Origin: Cloeon dipterum
Taxonomy: Eukaryota > Arthropoda > Insecta > Ephemeroptera > Baetidae
NCBI RefSeq assembly: GCF_949628265.1
Contig: NC_088787.1
Coordinates: 14,994,501-15,058,500, forward strand
Direction: 5' to 3'
DNA: 64,000 nucleotides
Shown here: piece after piece, positions 38,801 through 51,689 of the stretch
Numbering within the stretch: the first letter of the stretch is position 1
Layout of the letters: each line of letters begins with the position of its first letter
The notes under the pieces: model-generated
What the model was told of the DNA's origin: nothing
Databases searched by the model: none
What the model saw: the letters and a program-made list of their open reading frames with translations, nothing else
Translations under genes and position numbers: made by a program

Positions 38801-40657
38801 GCAGGGGTTGGTCCTGGGCCTGGAGATCTCTGAAAATTGTAAGGTTTAAAACCGGTTTTTAAGGCAGAATGGAAAATTCACCTCTTCTGACGAGGACACA
38901 CGTCTCCTTGACTGTTGCTGGTTGACAACCAACTGATTCTGATCCCTGGCTTTGGGAATCGCTCCACTTGAGAAACCCAGTGGAGATGCATTACCATTGG
39001 TTGTGCCCTAATATAATTTGAAATAATTACTACAGGGCAATCAAAGCAGAGACACACTCAGAATGAATTGGATGCAATGTTGGAAACAAAAGAGGAAATC
39101 AAACCTAAATAATCTCAGAACATTTGACTGCGCATTTTATTGGCAGATTATAACTTGTTTAGTGGAAATTGGAAGTCATTTATCATGGAACATTTTAGGT
39201 AACTTAAATTTTCATAGGCGTGATTTCAGTGATGTTATGAAAGAGATTCGGAACTCAAAACTAAAAGCAATTTTGTGAAGATGTTGGACACTACTATATT
39301 TCAAGGCATTATTGAAATGGTGTCAAAAGCTTCTCTCAATGCAAGTGCCACTTTTAAGCATCATAAGAAACAGTTTTAGTCACTCCAAAATATCAAAGGA
39401 TAAAAAGAAAAATTTCTGTAAATCGTTGCATGCGCCAAACAAAAACAGTTAGTGTCGCAGGACAGACAGATTACTGTGGGGTGTTCATTCTTTTTTATAT
39501 GGGCACCTCATCATTTGGAGGAATGACAGCTAGCATCTGAACAAGCTTCCTCTCACTTTCTTGCAATTCTGATTGCATTCGACTTAAGCGAACAGTCTGA
39601 GCTAGATGACTCTGGTTTGGACACACAATTATTATATCTCCTGAATATTATGTACTTCCAACAAATAAAAATAATTAATCTTCTACAAGAGGCAATAATG
39701 CTGTGATTTACACAGTGACTAACCGAATCTGTAGATCCGTTCAGGGAATCCATCAATGCTGAGGTTTGCTTCACATAGTCACGGATTTGATTCAGTCGGC
39801 TCAAGACTTGGTTGCGATCAGGCTAAAATTGGTCAATGTGAAATCTGTTAGCAAAAGGCAGCAGATATTACAATTCGTGCGATGTTGTTTTTGGTGGCAT
39901 CAAGCAGAGCATGAGCTCCTCCCTCAGGATACCTCTGTTGGTGGTCAATTCCATTGGTTCGAGTATCTCCATCCATATCAGTAGGGCTCTAAAAATTAAC
40001 AATTGTATACAAAAAACACTAAACGCATAATTATGACAATAATTTAGATGAAATGTTAACGCTAAACCGCCAAAGGTTGGTAATGAAATGTATACATACA
40101 TATATATGATGATAATTAATACATAACCATATGGTTCTTCTGGTTCCTATCTCTTCTAATGTATGTATCATATTATGTGTATGATACATATTTTATATTT
40201 ATGTATGCAATCAATTTTTCAAACCTGGTGCTCTCTGCCTCTTGGAAATGATTGAGATCCTGTAGTGGTCATGTGCTGAATACTTTGCCTTGTTCCACGT
40301 GATCCACTAGCTCCTTCTGTTATAGTCACAGCGGTCAAAAATAGCAAGCCAAAAGTTATCCAATATGATTTGCAGACCTGAAGCTAAAAATGCAGCAAAT
40401 TGCTCGGTAAACTCTGCAGCTGGGGGTGGGTCCCTCTGGCTGTTGCTCTGCCGTGCTGCATGCCAGTCAGTGGACTGAGGGGAAGAAATCCATGAGGATC
40501 TAAATATAGCTTTGCTGTGGCCAGAGCCCAGAACAAAACAAACCTGTAAATTGTTCACTGGGGGCCAAAGCGACGGCGGTTGTTCGTCGTTATTGAACTG
40601 TGCCGATGGGTTCGGCCGCTTTTTGGCTTTCGGCACGGTTCCCGTCGCTTTGGACAT
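32842..40657 (-). CDS. PCM1: Pericentriolar material 1 protein (PCM1)
   Basis: Exons in order: 40544-40657, 40378-40474, 40225-40316, 39872-39988, 39724-39822, 39507-39611, 38882-39007, 38746-38829, 38286-38375, 38014-38230, 37798-37958, 37594-37751, 37437-37538, 37232-37376, 36756-36888, 36488-36703, 36252-36397, 35951-36142, 35558-35862, 35244-35468, 34930-35185, 34646-34872, 33737-33914, 33360-33665, 32842-32949. Total 3999 nt, 1332 aa, all phases consistent; an in-frame TGA precedes the ATG. The N-terminal half has coiled coils (LNQIRDYVKQTSALMDSL, MQSELQESERKLVQML, QEKAQQQLRD, LDKAKQKLQQLKEIL). The middle is Gln/Ser/Pro-rich. The C-terminal domain holds the diagnostic VAEVLLKELAFFKLFE motif, very near vertebrate PCM1. 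It is shorter than the human protein (2024 aa). Known role: scaffold of centriolar satellites, needed to deliver proteins to centrosomes and cilia; the Drosophila counterpart is Combover. Confidence 0.92.
36889..37231. repeat. GC-rich segment in a PCM1 intron, possible insertion
   Basis: Positions about 36,956-37,196 are clearly more GC-rich than the neighbouring introns and repeat short CTGGC/GCCAG words on both strands. The flanking intron is the usual AT-rich type. It could be a short interspersed element or other insertion, but no clear terminal repeats or target duplication could be seen. Confidence 0.3.
38474..38625. repeat. Short inverted-repeat element (MITE-like) in a PCM1 intron
   Basis: The left arm at 38474-38492 (CTCCGCGCGGTTTTTCTCA) pairs with the right arm at 38607-38625, whose reverse complement is CTCAGCGCGGATTTTCTCA, a match of 17 of 19. 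The 152-bp unit lies within the intron 38376-38745. A miniature transposable element is the simplest reading; no target duplication is obvious. Confidence 0.5.
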
Positions 40658-41616
40658 AATTACTCAGCGTCGAAACAACTTGTCGAACTTCTGATGTCTC
40701 AGAATGCAGATGTCAGACGAGTCGACTTGCTCTACGTTCGCCACAACATGAAGATAATCGGCGTTGTTTAATTTAATTTCGGTGCATGGCAGGCAATATG
40801 ACACCAAAAGGGGCGTTCTCATCTCATGAATGTGGGCTAGAGTGGGCTAGAGTCACAAGATTACCGACCAGTAATGGATCTACAATAACAGTGTCCTGTT
40901 TCTTATTGGTTCATTTGCGCCTCCTGGTTTCTCCAGTGGCGCGAAAATGGATGGCGGGAATCCGCGTTCTTTTTCATTATAAAGTATAGACGTATAGAGT
41001 GCCGTATACTTTTTCTAGGGCATCAAAGCACTGTTACAAAAAAAAAGTATTTCATACTCCGCACTTTCTGCGTGCACACATTCATGAAATACGTATCTGC
41101 GTGAATACTTGGGATATATCAAATTATCTTATAGGAAATGGATTGAAAATACCGAAATATTCTAAATTTTGTGTTTGGTACTTTGTCGGTCTATGCCCTT
41201 TATGGCGGTGAAACATGTATGATATTTTATTTACCTCCTTAATTTAATACACATAATCTGTTTTAAAATAGAACCTGTTTATATTGTCATGGGATGTATC
41301 ACGTGCTTTATTATTTCTGCACGAATAATTAGCGATGGGTAGACAAAATTAGAAATACGACGAGTTAAAAACTATGGATTAAGCCTTTCAATTCCTGTTT
41401 TTTTTATTTATTTAAAAAATATGCATGTTTTAGAATAAAATTTCCATAATTTGAAAATTATTTTTATTCCAAAGCATTTTGCACAACTTTTATTACGTTT
41501 TAAAGCACATTGAATAATGTCTGGACCATAGTAAACACCTTACATTGACATTAATTTGGGTGTGTTAGGCAAGATTGTTGCTTTCATATAGTTTTCAGAC
41601 ACTCAACATTTTACTA
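40658..41616. other. Spacer between PCM1 and adenylyl cyclase genes
   Basis: Contains the PCM1 promoter and 5' UTR next to 40658 and the 3' UTR of the cyclase near 41616. A minus-strand AATAAA (TTTATT at 41488-41493) lies about 125 bases past the cyclase stop and a second at 41463-41468. No further gene is supported; the short open frames between show no family features. Confidence 0.5.
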
Positions 41617-44600
41617 TCACAGTTCATTGTTCGTGGTGGATAACTCTGGTTGGCTATGACCATTCTGTGCCAGTGTGAATTCCTCCCCAGGCGAATGTAG
41701 CCGGGCAGGTTTACTTGGATGGCTTTGGGTAGTGTTTCTCCGTCCTCGTGGTCCTATTCGTCTTGGTTGACCCGAGTTTTTCTGTGAATTAGGCAGTCTC
41801 AGGCTGCTGAAAGTGGAAAGTCTGCCTGATGGCACAGATGCTATGCTTTGGGCTGACGCAGTCAGCTCCGGAGCAATCATATCTGGAGGACGCAGGTGTG
41901 ATTTGCTGAGAACTGGACTCGGATGCACAGGACTCGATTCTTTTACTAAAATACTTGGCGCCCTGCCACCTGCAAAATCGTTTAATTGGCAACTTTCGTT
42001 ACGCATATATTATTCTATAAATTACCTGGCCTTTTGATCGTGTGCCTCCTCTTAGCCTGCACCAATCCATACACAACGGCAGCCAGGCTGCTTGGCGCAG
42101 TGGGTGTCCTGGCAAGACCAGCTTTGGGCGTCTCTTCCCTGCCTAGAACGAAGTAAGTCTCCATCTCTCCTTTCCCTTTAACAGGAACTATTCCTCTTTG
42201 CTGAACTCGGAAGCCACATCTCTCCAGCTCCTTTTCATAAATTTAATCATTTCTCTCCAATTTATTAACTGACAATCGGACTCACAGCTGCAGTGTCTCG
42301 TGGGACTTGGATTTTTCCTTCTAACCCAGTTGAATCCATTCTAGAGGCTTCGTTCACAGTGTTGCCCCAGACGTCAAACACAGGTTTGCGAGCACCGATC
42401 ACTCCTCCCACAACTGGGCCGCAAGCTATGCCAACCCTGAGCTTGAAATTGTTGAACGAGTGCATGTTGAGTTCGTCAAGCCTCTGCTGCATTGCTACGG
42501 CAAACTCAACAAGAGAGCACAGTGCTTCGTGTGGTCGTGGATACTCCACATCAACAGGGCTTTCAGGGCCTTCTTTTTCTTCAGGGTTCAGACCAGCTGC
42601 CGCCATGTAAGTTGAGCCGACTGTTTTAATCTAAAAATATTTTCTCAATCAGAAAAATTGGAAATCAATCAATTTGAAAGAAAAATGGAAAACGCAGGGT
42701 TGAGCCATTTTTTGGCATTCGAAATTAAAAATTTATTGTACCTTCTCAACAGAGCTAAATCTCGGCTCGTCCAAAAGTTCATCAAAATCCACAATGATCT
42801 CATTCAGCAGCCGTATGCACTCCATTCCTTTGTTTATATCCTCGGAGTAAAAGTGCGTGAAACTTGGTATCGAGGCGAACATCACGGCTACCAAATCTCT
42901 GGCCTGCGAATAGAGCTCGTCGGTCTTTCGCGCTTCTTCATTGAGAAAATGGGCTGCCACGTGTCCTGGCAAAATGTTAGTCAATAATGCTGCGTTGGAA
43001 CGCCGTGTTTCTGCCATTTCGTCAAGTTCACGGCCTGCAGCTTGCGCCCAAAGAAAGTCCAAACGAGCTGTCACCTCGACGAGCCGAGCGTGATAGCTGA
43101 CGGCCACCAAAAAAAGTAGCAGCAGCATGAGCATCTGCGACCACAGGGGCAGCCAACCGCTATTACGAAACATTCTGTGAGTAAAGTTGCTTTGAATTTT
43201 TTTAAGTAAAACTCACTTTATCTCGATTTGGTTGTTGAACTGAAAAACTGATGGATAGCCGACCATGATTGTGATTATGTAAATTGCCACCAAGACAAAA
43301 GCCAGGCAAGTTTTTACCAGGTAGTGCAGTTTAAGAGTGGAGGCCAGAGCGATAAGTGTAAGCACCCACGTGAAAACTACAAACTCTGCAGAGCGGCACA
43401 ATTTTGCCTCCACTACGTCTTCCTATTGACATCAAAAAAGCAAAATTGTGTAAAAATAATGCACAATGAGAGATAGCTATATAAATAGTGATTATAGAAA
43501 AACTAGATATTTACTCGACTTGCTGTCCTTTTTGGCCTTGAGTTATTGGAATCATTGCAGGATGAGGGAGCACAATCTTTGCAAATAATGGGAGGTTGTG
43601 GCGCTCCGAACAAAAATGAGAAGAAAAGTGCACTAACGCTAGAGCTGGTACTATTGCTCTCGATACTATCAAAATTTCCTAAATCCTCAGTTGAAACCAC
43701 CTATTAAGCATATAAGCATTTCGCCGTGATCCTCAATGTCAAGCGTAAAAATAATTTACCAAGCTAACGGTGGCAGAAGTAGCCATCAGACATATGATAG
43801 TTACAGCCAGGGCGGTTCTTTGGTTTCTTTGCAGCGTCAAAGTGCTGGAGAACTCTCGCAAGCTTTTCGGCAATGAAGGAAACTCTTCAGCCATTACCAA
43901 GACAAATGCACCGATCATGGCCAGGCTAGTGATACCAAGACCCAAGAACAATGCAAGGGAGCTAAACACAAGATTCAAATAAATTTTAAAAAATTTATGA
44001 CATTATTACCTTGGCAAAATGATAAGCTGGCAGCACACAATGCTGAACCAAATTATACAGCAACTTAGCATGTTTGATTTAAACATGTCCTCTCGCCTTT
44101 GAGAAAACTGCAATTATAATGGTTAAAAAAACTTTTTGTTCACTAAACAAAGTATATAGTTACCATTGCCTCTGTTTCCTGGTCTCTGAACCTCAGCGTA
44201 ATTCTGTCCACGTAGTCACTTCTCATTCTGTTGTTCGAGTCCACTTCTATGCTATGGTCAATGAGCTCGTCGACATCTTGCGCCATTGAGCTTCCAGGTG
44301 CCGGGGTTACCACTACTTCACAGCTCTCAGGATCATCTTCTACCTCGAGGACCACTAACCCGCCTACCATTGTCGTGGTTGTCTCTTCGTCGAGAGGTGG
44401 GGGAGCCGAAAGCTAATTGCATTAAGGTTGGCATACAAAAATGTTAAAAAGTATTTACTCTCACATTTTCAAATGGAATTTCTGGTGTCCACTCATTATT
44501 TGTCTCCTCATCCATCGACCCTTGGGCCATTGTGCTAATTTTATCCTCGCTATCTGAACTATTTTTGTGCGAAAGTTTTGGCGGTCGTTCTCTGCAACTG

Positions 44601-47600
44601 AGTTTAATTTTAATTATTCGAATTTTATTTATTTTGTAGCTTCAATACCTAGGCTCATTAATACGTGGTGATTCAAGCGTTTTACTTGGTCCGCTGTCAC
44701 TATCATGCCACATCCTCGCTCTTGTGTTTGTAAGCAATCGTCTTGTTTTTGGACCATTTGCTTTTATTAGATAAGTCTCAACGCCATGATCCTGCAATTA
44801 ATTTATTATTCATTTTATTTTTGTTAGTTTATAAATGAAAGTTTCTAACTTTTAAATATCCATCTCGTGTATCTCCATGTCCAGGTTCCACTTCATAAGC
44901 GCCGTCAAGACATGCTAACGTTGCCTTTGAAATATGTACTCTCCTGAAAATTTATAATTTCACTGTTAAAGGCAGCGAAAAAATCTATTTGACGTGATAT
45001 ACCCCGGAATTCCTCCACTTTCCATGTGATTAGCCAGTGTTACGTCGTAAGACCACACATCAAATTGCCACTTTCGCAAACCTAGTACGCCACACAGCAC
45101 GGATCCGGAATGAATGCCGATTCTCATATTTAAATCAACCTGGAGACAATTCATTAACTAAGAATTAATTATCAATTGATTTTACAATGGCTGAGCGTAG
45201 TCAAAAATTAACTCTACGACATCGAGTGCTTACGTGCGTCTTGAGCCTCACAGCTCTGATGGCTCGAATCATGTGAAGTCCCATTTCCACGCAACACTGA
45301 GCATGATCAGATCGTGGCTCTGGCAAACCTGACACACAGTAGTAGCAATCTCCCAGCAATTTTATCCGCAAACATTTGCATTCCTATAGTTTTCATAATT
45401 ATACATATTATTGAAAAAATAAATCAACTTTTGATCTGAGCTTACCGACGCCAACTTATCGAATCGGGCAAACAAGTCATTCAGCACTCTGACCAGCTCC
45501 TGTGCGCTGCACTGCGTCGCCAGAGCTGGCAAAAAATATTTTTAGATGATGGTGGCACGCAAATGGGTTCAATTTACCTGTAAAGCCCTTTATGTCAGCA
45601 AAGAGGATGCTCACATTCTCGTAGCGGTGGATATAAATCTTGTGAAACTGACTAGGGGTGAAGGCGCCCTTATCATTTTCCTCACGTGCTATATCCCTTA
45701 TCATCTCTCGGGCCACAAAATCTGGAAGTACTGTAACACACACACGCCGGCGCCTTTAAAATGTATTATTGATACAAAAATTCCTATTCCCCTTTCCAAA
45801 AATGTTCTTAAAGCTGCAGGGTTTCGTGCATCGACTGGATAAGGTGAAGTAATATTTTACATTTAACTATGATTTATTTGCAGAAGGGTCGCAGTTGCGA
45901 GATGGGAGGAGAGGCAAAAATGATATGTGAGCCCACAGCATGTAGACAAACAAAGATTACCTGACAAGAGAAGCTTTTCCTGACGCTCAGTCTCTCGCTG
46001 TGTTTTAATTCTGGCTTCCAGAGAGCGATGTGTCTCTAAAAAGGCTTTCCTCTGGCCCCGATCTGTCAGGAACTTTGTGTAGAAGCCGGCTGCATTTACT
46101 CCGGCGTACAGTGCCACGGTTGCTAATACTCGCTTCATTACACAGCCCCGCTCCTGTCACGGCCAGAACACAAAAGGAAATCACTATTTAGGTCTTTATG
46201 CGGATATTGTCGATTGAGAAGCAAAATCAAAAGGTGGAGACTCTCGTTATCAGCATAATGATTAGCTCCCATGAGAATTTGCAATAAAAGTTTTCCTCTA
46301 ATAAACTAAAATACGTTGTTTATACCATGGAAAGCTGGTCTGGCAGTGTGCTAAGGACGATGTGAGTGACGGCTGTGATGAGAGCGGCGCACACACTCCA
46401 TCGCAAGGGCAAAGGCAGCATAGCGTAAGTGACAAACTCTATGAATAGCACGTACCACACCAGCTCCGCTGCAGGAGCAAAGCCTAAACCCTGCCCAAGA
46501 AATCCTGAAGAGGAGATGAGCAAGGTTATCAAAATCGATTTTTATTCACTCTAAACAGGGTTCGCCAATTTTACAAAGTGGAAAAATGAGCCTCTGATTA
46601 AATTGGATTGTAACAATTAATTTTATATTGTGCAATCCGTCATTTTATAAATCAAGTTCGGTAAAGCCGATTGCACAATATACAACTAATTGTTACAGGA
46701 TGATAAAAAATAAGTCAAGAACCAGATATTTGAGGCTTCTGAATTTCTTTCAGATTTTACCTCGTTTATTGAATGAAAAAAAATAAAGAATAGTATTAAA
46801 AAATTGACATATTTTTTAATGAAATCCTCGCCAAAATGTCTAATGTTTTAAATATGGCATTTTTGGTTGCATACATAAAACACGAATATTTAAAAATTTA
46901 GGTTTAATTGCAGATCAGCAAAATTAACTATTCAAATGACCTTGGCTAGGAAAATGTGAGAAATTGGGAGAAAAAAATGCAACAAAATTTGTATGCAATG
47001 CTGCAAAAGTGTGGTTTTTGCGAACCCTGTTCTAAAATTCCGGCTGCGTGAGCGAGAATTCAGCCAGTGAGCTTAAGAAATATAATAGACACCTTGGGCG
47101 TCGAGAAGCAACCAAGTACCGACAGCACCCCACTGCAGGTAGTGGTTGGCGAAGAGACGCCAACCTCCAAGGACGCACAGACCAATATTGGCTGCCATTG
47201 ATATTGTCGTCCACGCAATCTCTGTCGGCTAGAAGTCGAAGTTACCACTTTGATTACTTACTTCACATATCAAAGAAAGCGGATGTAACAAGAACACGAC
47301 ACGTAGTCTCTGCTGACCTTTATTTTCATTTCGCTGTCGGAGAGAAGGGCAGTGAGTAGCAGTGCGAGTTTGACAGCCAGGTCTACGCAGTTGACAATCA
47401 TGAGGGCTTTTTGGCGTTGGCGGTGCGAGTAGCGTTGGTAGGCGAGCTCCAGAGGCCTCGAGCAGAAGCTGCTGGTGAGCGACGGCAGGTAAATGCCGCG
47501 CCACAATGCTCCCCGCTTGAACAGCCCTTGGGACTTTTTCTGCAATCATAGGAAATGAAATGTTACCTGACAGTCAGTCGAGCAGAAGCTTTCCTGTTAA

Positions 47601-47846
47601 TGGATGGATGGACAGCGCAAATACGCTGCGCACTGCAGCTCAAATGAATCAATTCCGGCACAGGAAGCGATTTAGTTATCTTGAAAATGTTACTTTGATA
47701 TCGGTTTCAAAACTTAATAAAAAATTATAAACATCCTCCGTTTGGAGAAATGTAGAGGATAATTAATATGTAGCACTCACTGGGACGCTCTCCTCATCGT
47801 CATGTTGAGCTGGAGAGAGAGGTTCGCCAGATGTAGGGGTGGTCAT
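41617..47846 (-). CDS. Ac78C: Transmembrane adenylyl cyclase, AC8 / Ac78C type
   Basis: Exons in order: 47781-47846, 47318-47539, 47093-47228, 46326-46504, 45961-46153, 45578-45730, 45446-45525, 45234-45383, 45003-45139, 44850-44943, 44649-44791, 44465-44591, 44164-44412, 44010-44107, 43760-43961, 43515-43700, 43217-43422, 42742-43174, 42286-42630, 42026-42230, 41617-41969. Total 3957 nt, 1318 aa. An in-frame TGA lies 27 bases before the ATG. Order: short N-terminus, first membrane block, C1 (about 265-475) with [40 protein letters not shown] and [20 protein letters not shown]; linker; second membrane block (about 645-895); C2 (about 910-1200) with ARLDFLW, LRLLNEI-like and [15 protein letters not shown]. 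Both C1 metal Asp, and the C2 Lys (KTVGSTYM), Asp (FDVWG), Asn and Arg are present, so it should be active in making cAMP. AC8 in vertebrates is stimulated by calcium/calmodulin; that regulation is inferred. The Ser/Pro-rich tail is poorly conserved. Confidence 0.94.
46556..47029. mobile_element. Non-autonomous DNA transposon (MITE), possibly hAT-like
   Basis: The element lies in the cyclase intron 46505-47092. It starts CAGGGTTCGC at 46556 and ends with the inverse GCGAACCCTG at 47020-47029. The flanks CTCTAAA and TTCTAAA match at six of seven bases, suggesting a target duplication. Inside, a near-perfect inverted repeat of about 30 bp (46604-46636 against 46668-46698, sharing TATTGTGCAATC) could form a hairpin. 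There is no transposase frame in its 474 bp. The CAGGG end is typical of hAT elements, which make 8-bp duplications, so the superfamily is only tentative. Confidence 0.75.
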
Positions 47847-50800
47847 TCTTCAGACAGGCGTTGTATTCAGGTCATTCGACGGAGCGCGAATCCTCGTCCG
47901 ACCCCATCCATCTCTGCAACACAATATCACTCGAGTCAGTTGCCGCCTGCGACTTTTGGCTTATGCAACCCGTGAAGCAATCACGGCCGACCGGTTGCAT
48001 CTGCTCCTTGTTTCAGCGTCTGGAGATTAGATTCTCATTTTCGAGATAAACCAAATGACCCTTTCAGGCCAATTAATTTGGCTCATTGTTACTTTCGGAT
48101 CAAATATCTAGGGCAAAATATTATGGTACGAAGCACAAAAAAAGGTAATTTAATTTTGCGCCAACACATGCTGATGGATAATGCGAATGTGAACGACCAA
48201 TTTAATTGATTGTAGAGCCTTGGTAGTACATTATGCCTGAAGAGTATTATGCAAACATAAGTGCAGGTGACTAAGAGGCTTTATCTTAATGCATTCAGTT
48301 GAATCACCCTGGCAGCTAATGTTGCTAAGCAACAGCTTTTTATCATACGCAATTAGCGTGATCAAATTGCTATAAATAGCATACAATTCTGCCACTGTTT
48401 TTTTTTCACCTACACACCAATAGCAAACAAAGATTTAAAGCTATTGCGCAAACCAACAATGTACGTTGATGTTAAAAATTTTAAATTGGCTTCTTGAGTT
48501 ACGGCTGGCTCATTTCTGGTTGACTTGGTTTGACTTCGCCTGCTTGGAGTTTATCACATTATCAAATCCCTGCAGCTGAGGTGAAAGGGAGTCAACAAAG
48601 CGTTAAATCAGTGCCACGAGATTGGACGGAATCTCATTAATGGGGGAATCAGGGCAACCATCGAGTGCAGTGACCTTGGCGGCACTTAATTCAATTGACT
48701 GTGACCGCTCCTTGATGTAGAAAATTTGATTTGTCTAATTGTCATCGTAATGCAACCCATGCGTCGGGGTTTTCCTGTCACCACTGGATGGTTATTGCAC
48801 AATACGATGGTTGCACTACTTAATTATCAGCGTTCAAGCCTCCGCTCGTTGCGCGGAGGAGATAATTTGCCCTAAAGCTGTTGGAGAGAGCAATTTGCTC
48901 CGAGCCGTCGAGGACGCACAGCAGCGGCAGCAAACTCTCCACCTAAACTAATTACCATGCAATATGCTTTTGCTGCCGGCATTCGATAAACGAGGAAAAC
49001 TTTTTAACACGCCTATACAATTCATTGCAAACTTTCCACCTCGTGACACATCTCGAAAGCAATTCTCCACTCGTCAGCCCGCTCAGCAGTTGTCTCGAAT
49101 CCAAATTTCCTTGCGAGATTCTCGTCACAAGCAGACGTAGTTAAGAAACATGCAGTCTCGTTCCGGATTCTGTTCTCCGAACTAGTTTCGCGCATGTAAA
49201 TACGCAAGACATCATTTTCGATGAAAGTTGCTGCGTGCAAAACTTTTCGGCGAGAAAACTTGCCTAATGCTGGTACTGCCGGGCTACAAATTTGGTTCTG
49301 TCCGTCTCGTTTTCTGACCCAGAGGAGTCTTCTCTGCTGAATAAATAAAATAGCTGCAGTGCCTCCAAAACAAAGGCACATCTCATATATAGGTATACGA
49401 CCGAGTCGAGTCACTCAGCTTTTATACTGCTCAGCCCTCTTTTTGAATTAACAATTCAGGCTCAATAAAATTCACGCTGCCTTCTCTCCACCTCCGTCCT
49501 CCTCCAGGCCATTTCTTTCATCTTTTATAAACAAAAAGAAAGAGACGCTCGCTGGTCTCTCCATCTCTCTCTCTCTTTCCTTCGAAATGAATGTATCTTA
49601 TTTGTGACTTTTTGAGAAAGCAGGGGTTTGATAATTATTAACGCGCAGCCTGCGGGCGCAAGACCTCATTAGGGGGCGTTAAATGAGGCGCGAGGGATTC
49701 GCACAACCGCTCCTAATTGACGTGGCTGAATAATGCAGCAATCATCAAGAGCGCAACGCAACACTCTCGAGAAACCTCATAAATCCAGAGTTAAGCAAGA
49801 GCTGGCGCGAGCACACAAACAAGCAATCGGAGAGAAAGAGAGATAGCACCCCCCACATGTCGTCTATGGGCTCTCATGAATTATTGAAACAAATGAGCTA
49901 CCAACAGCACCACGCCGGCACACAAAAGAAATGGAAAAATGTTTCCCTCGGCAGTCGGCAAATAATAAAAGTACGCGCGTGGCCAGCGCCATGGAAAGTG
50001 GAGCAAACCAGGCATAACAACACGCTGTTTGTAGCTTGATGTTCGGCTTTTGTTTGCGGTCCAAGAGCTGTGGAGGTTCTTACTTAAATTTTGTGCAGAA
50101 TTTTCGTTGCCCCTATACACACATGCACCAGAGGGATAAATTTTCAGGTTGGGTAATTCCACTAACCCGCAGATAGCGAAAATTAGGCATAACACTCAAT
50201 TAATCGTTATGATTTTGTGCAATTAACCGTAATGAATGTTTAATACACTAATAACTTGCGCACGTCACGTACGCTAAATTGAATCTATCAAACAATGAGG
50301 TAATTAGTGCAACGCAAAAGCTAATTAGCTCGTGAGCCATACCTTTGAATAGCTTAGTGCGGTCAAAAATATTTTGTTGGTGGCTGGAAACAGCTAGAAG
50401 CTCATTTGCAAAAGGGCTCGTTGGGCTCGTTCTAAATTATGCAAAGCAGTGGTGGTTGCATGCCACACATAGATGCAGGGGCTGGGGTCTTAATTAAAAG
50501 CGTGCCGCGCCGCCACCTAAAATTAGAGCGGCCAAGCAGTGTTATCATTCCTCAACGTGTTATCCAAGCCACATTCCTACGCAAGATTGCAGCCTTCGCG
50601 GCCTTTATAAATTATCTCGAGTTGCAGCAATTAATTCGCTAATTCGTATGCGTGCCAAAGTCTGGCTGCGACGCAATCGTTAAAAATTATTTGATCCAGG
50701 CCACGTTCCGCCTGGGGGCGTTCATTTATTATTTTTACATCGAGGAAATTTAATCAAAGCACGTGCAGTTCGTATCAGACCAATACCCCCAAGCGTGCTC

Positions 50801-51250
50801 AATTTTAGGGGAAAATAAATTCGCAGCCCAATCGAGTGAAATAACTGGAGGCGGCAAAACTTTTACTCTCTCGAGCTAGCGCGCCTGTAATTTATTGACT
50901 TAGCAGACCTCCTTTGTTCGCGTTGGGTGCTCTTGTCAGCTCAGTGAGCGGCGTCAAATGCCTGGCGAGCTTATTGAAATTAAACTCCGTCTCCAAACTG
51001 AACTCGTTTATTATTTATTTTGCAGTAAAGAGTCTGACAGCTGATCTTGCAAGGAATTCAATTATTGTCTCCTGCGACGCCGTCTCAAAGCTATTCAAGT
51101 AGTGTGCGAGTTGCACGTTTCCGCAGTCTCCTGAATTATCTTAAAAACCTACATATATATAAGCTAAAAATACACATTAAATAAAAATCAGCAAATATAA
51201 ATTGGAAATTAAATATATATTGAGACGACCTACACCTTGCAAGATATATC
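47847..51250. other. Gene-free region upstream of the adenylyl cyclase
   Basis: No convincing coding exon on either strand. The first few hundred bases should carry the cyclase 5' UTR and promoter. The stretch is rich in TAATT/AATTA words and has GC-rich patches, a CT-repeat at 49560-49580 and a pyrimidine-rich block around 49,430-49,560. Short frames, for example 49022-49414 on the minus strand, lack family features. Regulatory DNA or distant 5' UTR exons are possible but not shown. Confidence 0.4.
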
Positions 51251-51251
51251 C

Positions 51252-51689
51252 TGTCATTGTATGTCTGTATGTAAATGAGGAGTAGGGGACAAGCGTATAA
51301 ATAAAGCGCGCCTGCTCATATTCGCTTCATTCTGATTCTGAGTTTTGCTACCTGGCCACTCTAGTTAGTCGGCCAGAGCAGGAGCCATACAGCTCAGCCA
51401 GTTAGTTTCATTCCTAACCCAAAACCTAACTTGCTATCGGCAAGGGGAAACTGACCTCCGGTTTCCTCTGTACAGCCCGGCTGTTCGTCAAACTATTTAT
51501 CCGGTTGACGCCGATTGCAAGAGTCCCTTACTTAAATCTGTGCGACCGGTCGACTTTCCCAAGTCGTCGTCGGAGTGCCCGTCACGTTAGCTTTATTTAG
51601 TATTTCGAACCTTAAATCCCCTAGACTAACCGTAGGCCGCTTCAATATATCGAATTGAAATACGTTGTAAAGCCTCAAAACGATTTTAC
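51252..51689 (+). repeat. Possible solo LTR
   Basis: A 438-bp block begins TGTCATTG and ends GATTTTACA, fitting the TG...CA rule. It contains a promoter-like TATAAATAAA at about 51,296 followed by a CTTCATTCTGATTCTGAG initiator-like stretch and GC-richer sequence unlike the flanks. No target duplication was found (flanks TATCC and AATAA), and no internal retrovirus-like genes lie beside it. The limits are therefore tentative. Confidence 0.35.

Noticed and set aside
49022..49414. 130-codon minus-strand frame upstream of the cyclase
   Set aside because: It has one hydrophobic patch but no homology signal, and no neighbouring splice sites tie it to other exons.
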